Positions 1-6,052 of a stretch of 6,088 nucleotides of DNA are shown one piece after another. Position 1 is the first letter of the stretch. Each line of letters begins with the position of its first letter. A model generated the notes under the pieces. The model was not told where the DNA came from and made no database searches. It saw only the letters and a program-made list of their open reading frames with translations. This DNA is from Pseudonocardiales bacterium. Its GTDB lineage: Bacteria; Actinomycetota; Actinomycetes; Mycobacteriales; Jatrophihabitantaceae. The translations under genes were made by a program, and so were the position numbers. Location of the stretch: assembly GCA_030840415.1 (NCBI GenBank), contig JAVEEO010000261.1, positions 1 through 6,088 on the forward strand, read 5' to 3'.

Positions 1-391
1 GCTCGGCCAGCGACTCCGCCTCACCCTGGACGGCGGTGACCCGATCCGAGACGCCGGCCTCAGCCGCCCGGCGCATCAGGGTGGCGAGCGCGTCGATGCT
101 GACATCGACCACGGTGACGACGGCCCCCTCGGCCGCCAGTGGCACGGCCAGGCCACCGGATCCGCCACCGCAGTCGAGCACCCGAGGGGCGCCGATCTGC
201 TGAGCCCCGTCCGGCCGCGCCCAGCCCGGCCGCGCCTGTTCGGCGTGCTCGACCGCAGCCCGCTTCACTTGCTCCTGCACGATCCGGCTCAGGCCGGCCC
301 ACAGCAGCGGCGAGCGGCCGTGCGATGGCCACGCAGCCCGGGCGCCCACGCAGGTGTCCCCCGCGACCGGTACCGGTGCATCGCTAGCCAC
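1..391 (-). CDS. SAM-dependent methyltransferase, class I fold (partial, C-terminus beyond left edge)
   Basis: Reading leftward from a GTG at 391, an open frame of 130 visible residues runs off the window edge. Residues 71-80 read VLDCGGGSGG, the glycine-rich SAM-binding loop (motif I) of class I methyltransferases. It is followed by a hydrophobic strand ending in an acidic residue (VVTVVD, D96), the usual ribose-binding position. A helix and the segment RVTAVQGEAESL (about 117-128) fit the next Rossmann strand. The first 65 residues lack a clear motif. The start is uncertain: an in-frame GTG at 403 and a TTG overlapping the preceding stop are alternatives, and none has a strong Shine-Dalgarno sequence. 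The gene lies 29 bases behind the HEPN-like gene on the same strand and is probably co-transcribed with it. Substrate unknown (protein, small molecule or RNA all possible). The fold assignment is strong, the function is not. Confidence 0.75.
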   Translation of the reverse strand, partial: MASDAPVPVAGDTCVGARAAWPSHGRSPLLWAGLSRIVQEQVKRAAVEHAEQARPGWARPDGAQQIGAPRVLDCGGGSGGLAVPLAAEGAVVTVVDVSIDALATLMRRAAEAGVSDRVTAVQGEAESLAE

Positions 392-420
392 ACCTACAGA
401 CACTAGCGCCGCGGCAGGGC

Positions 421-822
421 TCAACTGGCGACTCCGAGTACCAGCCCGCCGACCATCCGCTCGGCAATCGCGATGAATTCACCGGCTGCGCGCAACAGAT
501 CGTCGGCATCGCGCTCGGACACCACGCTGGTAGCCCCTGCCTCGATGGCCGCTCGGCGCTGCGCGCTGTCGGCGAAGTACACGGTCCACTCCGCGAGTTC
601 CGGCGCGACCCCCTCGAGCAGCACCCACGCGCTGGTCGGCCGGCGACGGCTGGCCGCTACCGGACGGGCCCGCAGCGCCAGCAGCGCGGCGGCTGCCCGC
701 AGCGCGGCGAGGTGGGCCGAGCGGTACTTCTCCGGAGCGCGTGGTTCCAGCACGGCCTCGGCCCTGGTGGTCTTGGCCTGCGACAGCAACGACTCCACGC
801 TGGACGGCAGCAGACTGGTCAT
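421..822 (-). CDS. HEPN-like protein of the SAV_6107 type, function unknown
   Basis: A 133-residue, largely helical, alanine-rich soluble protein with no signal peptide or membrane segment. Residues 31-54 hold the pattern EKYRSAHLAALRAAAALLAL followed by RARP. Residues 64-83 hold SAWVLLEGVAPELAEWTVYF, and the ERDADDLLRAAGEF segment comes at about 103-116. These match my memory of the actinobacterial SAV_6107-like HEPN family, which has about this length. The only histidine is H37 in RSAH, so the RX4-6H ribonuclease signature of toxic HEPN proteins is absent; a binding or structural role is more likely than RNA cleavage. The ATG is supported by GAAGGGAG at 829-836 with 6 bases spacing. A perfect SOS box lies upstream, so expression is probably repressed by LexA and induced by DNA damage. 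A methyltransferase gene follows directly. Family call is from memory of the motif pattern; the molecular role is unknown. Confidence 0.78.
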   Translation of the reverse strand: MTSLLPSSVESLLSQAKTTRAEAVLEPRAPEKYRSAHLAALRAAAALLALRARPVAASRRRPTSAWVLLEGVAPELAEWTVYFADSAQRRAAIEAGATSVVSERDADDLLRAAGEFIAIAERMVGGLVLGVAS

Positions 823-828
823 GACGCG

Positions 829-836
829 CTCCCTTC
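829..836 (-). promoter_or_regulatory. Shine-Dalgarno sequence of the HEPN-like gene
   Basis: On the minus strand GAAGGGAG stands 6 bases before the ATG at 822. It is a strong match to the anti-Shine-Dalgarno sequence and fixes the start of the HEPN-like gene. Confidence 0.75.
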
Positions 837-870
837 GGGATGCCGACGGCTGGACCGGAGCCAGCAGTTA

Positions 871-888
871 TTCGAACCTATGTTCGAA
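871..888. promoter_or_regulatory. LexA-binding SOS box
   Basis: TTCGAAC-CTAT-GTTCGAA is a perfect 7-bp-arm palindrome with a 4-base centre. It contains the GAAC-N4-GTTC core of the SOS (Cheo) box bound by LexA in Bacillus, mycobacteria and other Gram-positive bacteria. It lies 48 bases upstream of the ATG of the HEPN-like gene. The gene on its other side (siroheme synthase) ends towards it, so only the leftward HEPN/methyltransferase unit can use it. A TAGGTT on the minus strand inside the box could serve as a -10 element, which would place LexA over the promoter, but I see no convincing -35 partner. Confidence 0.85.
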
Positions 889-995
889 CAGTAGCACGCT
901 CGGACCGGAAGTCCAGAGACGGCGCGGGCGGGTCGCGGAGCAAGCAACGAAGGCATGCTGCGAAGGCTAGGGACACCCTCTGACAACAGCAGTTT

Positions 996-2189
996 TCAGC
1001 GGACGCCGAGCCCGGCAACCGCCCCGATCACGACCACCGACGGGGCACCCACCCCGGCCTGGCGCACCGCCACGGCGAGGCCGCCCAGTGTCGAGCGCAC
1101 CACCTGCTGGTCCGGCAGGGTCGCCCGGTGGATCGCCGCCGCCGGTGTGTCGGCCGGGCGGCCGTGCTCGATCAACTCGGCGGTGATGCCGGCCAGCCCC
1201 TCCATCCCCATCAGCACCACCAGAGTGGCCGGTCCCACCGCCAGCTCGGGCCAGTTCCAGCCCGCCTCGGCCCGGCCCGGGTCGCGGTGCCCCGAGACCA
1301 CCGCGAAGTCGGCGGCCAGGCCCCGGTGGGTGACCGGAATGCCGGCGGCGGCCGGTGCGGCGATCGCCGAGGTGATGCCCGGCACCACCTGGACGTCGAT
1401 GCCGGCCTCGACGCAGGCCGCCACCTCCTCGCCGCCGCGGCCGAAGACGAACGGGTCTCCGCCCTTGAGCCGCACCACCCGGCTGCCCCGCCGGGCCCGG
1501 TCGACGATCACGGCGTTGATCTCGTCCTGGGTGAGGTTGTGCCGGTGGGCGGACTTGCCACAGTCGATGATCTCGACGCCCGGGTCTAGGGCGTCCAGCA
1601 GCGAGCGGGGCGCCAGCCGGTCGGTGACGACGACGTCGGCCTCCAGCAGCAGCCGCCGGCCCCGGACCGTGATCAGTTCCGGATCCCCCGGGCCGCCGCC
1701 GACCAGCGCGACGCTGCCCGACCCGGCCGGGCGCACCGGCCGGCTGGCCAACCCGCCGGTCTCCAGCGCGGCGGCGATCAGGTTGCGCAGCTCGACCGCC
1801 CGGCGCGGGTCGTCGCCGGCATTGACCGACACGGTCAGCTCGCCGCTGTGCAGGATGGCCGGCACCCGGGCGCTGCCGGCGGTGGCCTCGTCGGCCCGGA
1901 TGCAGAAGATCCGGGACGCGGCGGCCTCCTCGGCGACCATGGCGTTGACCGAGGGGTCATCGGTCGCGGTCACCGCCAGCCAGGCCTGCGCCAGGTCGCC
2001 GGTACGGTAGCGCCGGCGCACCACCTCGATGCCGGAGCCGGCCAGCTCGGCCACCACCTCGGGGGCGATCACCTGCACCTCGGCCCCGGCCTCGGTGAAG
2101 GTCTTGGCGCGGCGGGCCGCCACGGCACCGCCGCCGACGATGACGACCCGGCGTCCGAGCAGGTCCAGCAGAATCGGCAGTCCGGTCAC
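996..2189 (-). CDS. cysG: Siroheme synthase CysG: precorrin-2 dehydrogenase/ferrochelatase fused to uroporphyrinogen-III C-methyltransferase
   Basis: A 397-residue two-domain cytoplasmic enzyme. Residues 1-150 are the CysGB part: an NAD-binding loop GGGAVA at 19-24 and D100 in IRADEA, aligned with the catalytic aspartate (Asp104) of enteric CysG. It oxidises precorrin-2 to sirohydrochlorin and can insert iron. Residues 158-397 are the SUMT part, which methylates uroporphyrinogen III twice from SAM: VGGGPGDPELIT at 163-174, LKGGDPFVFGRGGEE at 241-255 (D245 matches the catalytic Asp248), and VVPGITSAIAAPAAAGIPVTHRG at 268-290 in two abutting pieces. The serine that enteric CysG phosphorylates (Ser128) is not kept: the site reads NAGDDPRRA. 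Length is somewhat under the roughly 457 residues of the enteric enzyme. The start is GTG, with GGGGAG at 2199-2204, 9 bases upstream. The product serves sulfite or nitrite reductase, or cobalamin synthesis; no such partner is visible here. Confidence 0.95.
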   Translation of the reverse strand: MTGLPILLDLLGRRVVIVGGGAVAARRAKTFTEAGAEVQVIAPEVVAELAGSGIEVVRRRYRTGDLAQAWLAVTATDDPSVNAMVAEEAAASRIFCIRADEATAGSARVPAILHSGELTVSVNAGDDPRRAVELRNLIAAALETGGLASRPVRPAGSGSVALVGGGPGDPELITVRGRRLLLEADVVVTDRLAPRSLLDALDPGVEIIDCGKSAHRHNLTQDEINAVIVDRARRGSRVVRLKGGDPFVFGRGGEEVAACVEAGIDVQVVPGITSAIAAPAAAGIPVTHRGLAADFAVVSGHRDPGRAEAGWNWPELAVGPATLVVLMGMEGLAGITAELIEHGRPADTPAAAIHRATLPDQQVVRSTLGGLAVAVRQAGVGAPSVVVIGAVAGLGVR

Positions 2190-2198
2190 CGCAGCAGT

Positions 2199-2204
2199 CT
2201 CCCC
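2199..2204 (-). promoter_or_regulatory. Shine-Dalgarno sequence of cysG
   Basis: GGGGAG on the minus strand, 9 bases before the GTG codon at 2189. It supports the GTG start and gives cysG independent translation initiation despite following another gene by only 93 bases. Confidence 0.6.
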
Positions 2205-2282
2205 TGCCGGCCGGCCCCACCGCGAACCTGCCTGAGCCCAGCACGCGGCAGGGGCCGCCGCACAGCCGGGTGTCGGTCGGGT

Positions 2283-3446
2283 TCAGCCGCTGAAGTCGCG
2301 GGCCAGCGTGGTCAGCGCCTGGGCACAGGCCCGGACGCTGTCCAGCTCGACCCATTCGACCTCGGCATGGGCGCCGTCCCCGCTGGGCCCGAACAGCACC
2401 GTTGGGATGCCGGCGGCGGCGAGGAAGGCCGAGTCGGCCCAGTAGCTCAGCCCGGTGGGGATTCGTGGCCGGGCATCGGTGCGCATCGCGGCATCGAGCA
2501 TCCCGGTCACGATCGGCTCGTGGTCCGAGGTCTGCAGGCCGTGCCTGGCCAGGGTGGTCCGGGTCCGGACGGTGAGGTCGGGCTGGTCGCGACGGCACCG
2601 GTCGAGCAGCCTGGCGACGTCCGCCTCGACCTCGCCGACCGTCTGGCCCGGCAGGGTGCGCCGCTCGATGGTCAGGACGCACCGCTCGGGAATGGTCGAG
2701 GCCTCGCTGCCGCCGCTGATCAGCGAGGCGTGCACCGTGCTGTGGCCCAGCAACGGGTGCGGCGGCCGGGTGGCCAACTCCCGGTCGAACCGGTCAAGGG
2801 CGACCAGCACCGGGCCGGTCCGGCTGATCGCGTCAATGCCCAGGTGCGGCCGCGAGCCGTGCGCCGCCCGGCCGATCACCTCGATCTCGGTCCAGACGAA
2901 TCCCTTGTGCGCCACGGCGATCTCGAGCTCGGTGGGTTCGGTCACGACGGCGGCGTCCACCGCTACCCCGTCGGTGCCCAGCCGGTTCAGGACCGCCTGG
3001 ATGCCGGTGCTGGCGTGCTCCTCGTCGGCGACCGCGGCGACCAGGACCTGGCCGCTGATGCCGGCCGCGGTGGCGTCCCGGCAGGCAACCAGGGCCGCCG
3101 CCAGCCCGGACTTCATGTCGTAGCTACCCCGTCCGTACAGCCGGCCGGCGTCCACCACGGCGGCCAGCGGATCGGCCATGCTGCCGTGACCGACGGTGTC
3201 GGTGTGCCCGCACAGCAGCAGGGTCCGCCCGTGCCGGCCGGTGCCACCCCGCACGAGCACGTTGGGCCGGCCGTCCGGGCCGGAAACGGTGCGGGTGTCC
3301 AGGCCGCAGGCGGCCGCCCAGTCCCGCACGAAGCCGGCGATGGCGTGCTCGCCGGCACCGCCGGCGACCAGCGACGGGTTGACCGAGTCGATGCCGACCA
3401 GTTCGGCCGTCAGCGCCAGCACGTCCTGGTTGCGGGGGTCACTCAT
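2283..3446 (-). CDS. M20-family metallohydrolase, ArgE/DapE-type N-deacylase
   Basis: A 387-residue cytoplasmic zinc amidohydrolase of the acetylornithine deacetylase/succinyl-diaminopimelate desuccinylase superfamily. Metal-site residues are all present: H81 in GHTDTV, the bridging D110 in GRGSYDMKSG, catalytic E142 and ligand E143 in ADEEHAST, E170 in VVTEPTE, and H360 in GDGAHAEVEWV near the C-terminus. The small dimerisation domain is marked by GRAAHGSRPHLG at 192-203. Length is normal for the family. Such enzymes remove acyl groups (acetyl, succinyl and others) from amino acid amines; the substrate cannot be read from motifs alone. The ATG start overlaps the end of the upstream carbamoylase gene by 8 bases (ATGAGTGA) and the local Shine-Dalgarno is weak (AGG), so translation is probably coupled. 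By position it resembles YgeY, the M20 enzyme beside diaminopropionate ammonia-lyase in E. coli, more than a biosynthetic ArgE or DapE. No arginine or lysine synthesis gene is visible nearby. Confidence 0.9.
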   Translation of the reverse strand: MSDPRNQDVLALTAELVGIDSVNPSLVAGGAGEHAIAGFVRDWAAACGLDTRTVSGPDGRPNVLVRGGTGRHGRTLLLCGHTDTVGHGSMADPLAAVVDAGRLYGRGSYDMKSGLAAALVACRDATAAGISGQVLVAAVADEEHASTGIQAVLNRLGTDGVAVDAAVVTEPTELEIAVAHKGFVWTEIEVIGRAAHGSRPHLGIDAISRTGPVLVALDRFDRELATRPPHPLLGHSTVHASLISGGSEASTIPERCVLTIERRTLPGQTVGEVEADVARLLDRCRRDQPDLTVRTRTTLARHGLQTSDHEPIVTGMLDAAMRTDARPRIPTGLSYWADSAFLAAAGIPTVLFGPSGDGAHAEVEWVELDSVRACAQALTTLARDFSG

Positions 3447-4695
3447 CGGCGAGCCTGACCAGCGCGGTGGCCAGCACGTCGATGCCCCGCGCGCACGCCT
3501 CGGGGGTCGAGTACTCGCGAGGATTGTGGCTGATGCCGTCGTACTCGCCCCGGACGAAGATCATCGCGGCAGGGCAGATCGCGGCCATCTCCTGGGCGTC
3601 GTGACCGGCACCGGACAGCAGGGACATCTGGTCCAGGCCGTGATCGCCGGCCGCGGCGGCGATCACCTGCTGGACGCGAGCGTCGAATGGGACGTGTGCC
3701 GTTCTGGCCATTCGCCTGGTGCTCACGGTGATCCCGGATCCAACGAGGCTGTCGAGGTAATCGGCGAGGTCGGCCTCGGCCCGGGCCATCTGCTCGTCGT
3801 CGGGATTGCGGAGGTCGACCGTCAGCTCCGCGCGGGCCGGCACGATATTGGTCAGGTCGGGATGCACCGCGAGGTGCCCGACGGTGGCCCGCAGCTCGCC
3901 GTAACCGGCGCAATCCACCATCTCCCGTAGCCGCAACACGATCCGCGCCGCCGCGATGCCGGCGTCGGCGCGCAGCTCGGTCGGGGTGGTGCCGGCGTGC
4001 GCGGCGCGTCCGGTGATGGTGACCTGCTGCCAGGAGATGCCCTGTACCCCGGTGACGACCCCGACGCTCAGCCCGGCCCGGGCCAGCACCGGCCCCTGCT
4101 CGATATGGCACTCGACGTAGGCGTGCGGCGGGTCGAACCGCGCCGGCCCGTCGCCGGCGAAGCCGGTGCGCGTCAGCTCCGCCCCGACGCTGATCCCATC
4201 GCGGTCGATCAGGTCGTGCGCGACAGCTAGCGGGATCCGGCCGGCGGCGACGGCACTGCCGAGCATGTCGGTGCCGAACCGGACGCCCTCCTCCTCGGTG
4301 AACACCACGACCTCGATGGGCCGGCGGGTACTGATGCCACGCTCGTCCAGGGTCCGGACCACCTCCAGGCCGCCGAGCACCCCGAGGCAGCCGTCGAAGG
4401 CTCCGGCGGTGGCGACACTGTCCAGGTGCGAACCGGTGACGACCGGCGCGGCATCGGCATCAGTGCCCGGCCGCCGGGCAATGATGTTGCCCATCGGATC
4501 GACCCGCAGGTCCAGGCCGGCCTCGCGCAACCAGCCGATCACCAGCCGGCGCCCCTCGGCATCGGCGTCGGTCAGGGCCAGCCGGTTGACCCCGCGCAGC
4601 CCGGTGCGCTCGTCGTGGTAGGCGCCGATCTCAGCCAGCTCCATCAGGGTGCGCCACAGCCGATCGCCGTCGATCGTCAGAGGGGAACCGGTCAT
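3439..4695 (-). CDS. Hydantoinase/carbamoylase family amidohydrolase (N-carbamoyl-amino acid, beta-ureidopropionate or allantoate hydrolase-like), M20 fold
   Basis: A 418-residue binuclear metalloenzyme that hydrolyses a ureido (N-carbamoyl) group to amine, CO2 and ammonia. The N-terminus carries the family pattern RLALTDADAEGR (38-49) with the WLREAGL and DPMGNI elements after it. Metal and catalytic residues are present: H90 in GSHLDS, D101 in GAFDG, E135/E136 in TEEEGVRF, H197 in ECHIEQGPVL and H390 in GISHNPRE. The dimer-domain motif GRAAHAGTTP is at 229-238. The length is typical of HyuC, AmaB and AllC, and motifs do not separate these. The frame is open up to 4857, but the extension lies inside the upstream gene. 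The chosen ATG at 4695 has GAGGA 6 bases upstream, fits the family N-terminus, and overlaps the previous stop by one base (TGATG). It is the second gene of a three-gene operon; the neighbouring diaminopropionate lyase suggests a ureido-diaminopropionate substrate (inference). Confidence 0.92.
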   Translation of the reverse strand: MTGSPLTIDGDRLWRTLMELAEIGAYHDERTGLRGVNRLALTDADAEGRRLVIGWLREAGLDLRVDPMGNIIARRPGTDADAAPVVTGSHLDSVATAGAFDGCLGVLGGLEVVRTLDERGISTRRPIEVVVFTEEEGVRFGTDMLGSAVAAGRIPLAVAHDLIDRDGISVGAELTRTGFAGDGPARFDPPHAYVECHIEQGPVLARAGLSVGVVTGVQGISWQQVTITGRAAHAGTTPTELRADAGIAAARIVLRLREMVDCAGYGELRATVGHLAVHPDLTNIVPARAELTVDLRNPDDEQMARAEADLADYLDSLVGSGITVSTRRMARTAHVPFDARVQQVIAAAAGDHGLDQMSLLSGAGHDAQEMAAICPAAMIFVRGEYDGISHNPREYSTPEACARGIDVLATALVRLADE

Positions 4696-5780
4696 CAGGC
4701 GTCCTCGGTGGGTGGTGGAGCTGTCGTGCTCGGATTGGCGGTGCTGCTCTCGGTGGACAGCAGCACCACAGTGGAGCCCGCGGCGATACCCAGGTGTTCG
4801 CGGAGTTCCGGAGTCCGCATAACCAGCCGTAGGGCCGCCAGGGTGGCCGCTCCACACGGGCCGCTGGGCACGCCGGCGGCAGCAAGCTCACCGGCCGCCT
4901 CGACCACCGCCGGGTCGCCGACCGCGACGGCGGCGTCCAGGCCATGCTCGAGGTACGGCCAGGCGGCACTTGAAGGCGTTTCGCAGCACAATCCGCTCAT
5001 GATGGTCGGCGAGGTGGCGACGGTGACCTGCTCGCCGGCTTGCAGGCTGCGCAGCACGCAGGCCGCCGCCTCCGGCTCCACCGACAGCAGGGCCGGCGGA
5101 TTCCGGATGCCGGGGCGCCGGTAGTGCCCGATCGCGGCCTGGGCGAGCGAGCCGACCCCGACCGGAACGACCAGCAGGTCGAGCACCGGGTCGGCCAGCT
5201 GCTCGTCCAGCTCGGCGAACAGGGTGGTGTACCCCTCGACGATCCAGGACGGGATCTCCTCGTAACCAGGCCAGGCGGTGTCCTGCACCAGCAGCGCACC
5301 GCTGTGCTCGGCGTCCTCGACGGCGGCGGCGACCGCCTGGTCGTAGGAATCGGAGACCACGCTCACCGTCGCGCCCTCGTCCGCGATCGCGGTGACCGCG
5401 GCCGGGTGGACGCCGGCCGGTACGAAGATCCGGGCGGCCAGCCCGCGCTGGGCGGCCACCCGGGCCACTGCCCGGCCGTGGTTGCCGTCGGTGGCGGCCA
5501 CCAGCGCCGTCACCTCACGCCGACCGTTGAGCGCCCGGTCCACCGCCCACGACGCGCCGAGGATCTTGAACGCCGGCAGGCCGAACCGGTCCGACTCGTC
5601 CTTCACCAGCAGCCGCCCGACCGCCAGTGCGGCGGCCAGCTCCGGCGCCTCGACGAGCGGGGTGGGCCGGTAACCGGGCAGCGACCGATGGAACTCGAGC
5701 GAGCTGCTGACCGGCGCCGGGGCAGACCAGCCGCGCGCCGGGTGGCCGGCTGTCCAGATCGAGGAGCGCGGCGCGGTCAC
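4695..5780 (-). CDS. dpaL: Diaminopropionate ammonia-lyase-like PLP enzyme (fold type II)
   Basis: A 361-residue cytoplasmic enzyme expected to cleave 2,3-diaminopropionate to pyruvate and two ammonia. Residues 30-76 follow the family closely: FHRSLPGYRPTPL, then VKDESDRFGLPAFKILGA with the PLP-binding lysine K72. D98 in ATDGNHGR and D167 in VQDTAWPGYEEIPSWI align with catalytic-site Asp120 and Asp189 of E. coli DpaL (my alignment from memory). VGVGSLAQA (207-215) is the phosphate-binding glycine loop, and MSGLCCETP (261-269) matches the enzyme's MAGLACGEP region. It is shorter than the roughly 398-residue E. coli enzyme, mainly in the loop between K72 and D98 (26 against about 43 residues), and ends in a Pro/Thr/Ser-rich tail. 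GTG 5780 is the likely start: an in-frame TAG lies 12 bases upstream, though the Shine-Dalgarno is weak. First gene of the operon. A threonine dehydratase-like activity is the main alternative. Confidence 0.87.
   Translation of the reverse strand: MTAPRSSIWTAGHPARGWSAPAPVSSSLEFHRSLPGYRPTPLVEAPELAAALAVGRLLVKDESDRFGLPAFKILGASWAVDRALNGRREVTALVAATDGNHGRAVARVAAQRGLAARIFVPAGVHPAAVTAIADEGATVSVVSDSYDQAVAAAVEDAEHSGALLVQDTAWPGYEEIPSWIVEGYTTLFAELDEQLADPVLDLLVVPVGVGSLAQAAIGHYRRPGIRNPPALLSVEPEAAACVLRSLQAGEQVTVATSPTIMSGLCCETPSSAAWPYLEHGLDAAVAVGDPAVVEAAGELAAAGVPSGPCGAATLAALRLVMRTPELREHLGIAAGSTVVLLSTESSTANPSTTAPPPTEDA
4702..4706 (-). promoter_or_regulatory. Shine-Dalgarno sequence that decides the carbamoylase start
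   Basis: GAGGA on the minus strand, 6 bases before the ATG at 4695 and inside the last codons of the lyase gene. It selects this ATG over the longer open frame that begins at 4857. Confidence 0.65.
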
Positions 5781-5861
5781 GCCGGTAACCTAGGCGGCCG
5801 GGCCGCGCCGGTCCAGCGACGGTCCGGAGCATCGACGGATTCGGATATCCAACCGGATGAT

Positions 5862-5881
5862 CAAGCGCTTGCGAACGTCAA
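5862..5881 (-). promoter_or_regulatory. Candidate promoter/operator: -35-like TTGACG followed by palindrome CAAGCGCTTG
   Basis: On the minus strand TTGACG (5881-5876) matches five of six bases of the TTGACA -35 consensus. It is followed 4 bases later by the perfect 10-bp palindrome CAAGCGCTTG (5871-5862), which would fall in the spacer of a promoter for the dpaL operon. No good -10 hexamer lies at the expected distance (ATCCGG at 17 bases), so the promoter call is weak; the palindrome itself is certain. Confidence 0.3.
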
Positions 5882-5914
5882 TGTTTGTTATTCGTGAATT
5901 GTCCTCTTAGCTCT

Positions 5915-5924
5915 TGCTTAAGCA
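5915..5924. repeat. Palindrome TGCTTAAGCA, candidate operator
   Basis: A perfect 10-bp palindrome in the AT-rich upstream region. Its centre is 53 bases from that of CAAGCGCTTG, close to five helical turns. Both are built from AAGC/GCTT half-sites in opposite order. It may be a regulator-binding site for the dpaL operon; the regulator is unknown. Confidence 0.35.
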
Positions 5925-5925
5925 G

Positions 5926-5970
5926 ATCTGTCTGTTGTTAGATCAGGCACCCACCGAATATCTGTCCGTT
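5926..5970 (+). repeat. Pair of 11-base direct repeats ATCTGTC(T/C)GTT
   Basis: ATCTGTCTGTT at 5926-5936 and ATCTGTCCGTT at 5960-5970 agree at 10 of 11 positions and start 34 bases apart. Tandem sites in an AT-rich upstream region could bind a transcription factor. There is no further evidence of function. Confidence 0.4.
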
Positions 5971-6024
5971 TATTGCCTATTTACTACCTATACGACGCCG
6001 CTCCATCCGGAGTCCCCGGAGCCT

Positions 6025-6044
6025 GCGCGTCTGCTTTGACGCGC
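6025..6044. repeat. Inverted repeat GCGCGTC / GACGCGC
   Basis: Perfect 7-bp arms (6025-6031 and 6038-6044) around a 6-base loop TGCTTT, able to form a strong GC hairpin on either strand. There is no T-run after it. It could end transcription of a gene beyond the right edge, lie in a leader, or be a protein site. Confidence 0.4.
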
Positions 6045-6052
6045 CCCCGAGG

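Noticed and set aside
473..970. A plus-strand frame covering the HEPN-like gene and the SOS box
   Set aside because: It is antisense to a gene with a strong Shine-Dalgarno and family motifs, has no start signal of its own, and is Ser/Ala/Arg-rich shadow sequence.
955..2010. A plus-strand open frame of 351 codons over cysG
   Set aside because: It is rich in Ser, Thr, Pro and Arg, lacks any recognisable motif, and lies wholly opposite a confident gene.
2227..2252. CCTGCC / GGCAGG inverted repeat as a terminator between the M20 gene and cysG
   Set aside because: There are only 6 bp of stem with a 14-base loop and no T-run. It is too weak to call in GC-rich DNA.
1848..3458. A plus-strand open frame of 536 codons running antisense to cysG and the M20 deacylase gene
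   Set aside because: The minus-strand genes have unmistakable family motifs throughout. The plus frame is a low-complexity Gly/Arg/Val/His-rich shadow typical of GC-rich DNA.
4696..4857. A 54-residue N-terminal extension of the carbamoylase
   Set aside because: It would overlap the lyase gene. The family N-terminus begins after it, and GAGGA at 4702-4706 supports the inner ATG.
5989..5994. TATACG as a -10 box for a rightward promoter
   Set aside because: No acceptable -35 hexamer lies 16-19 bases upstream, and no gene is visible to its right within the window.
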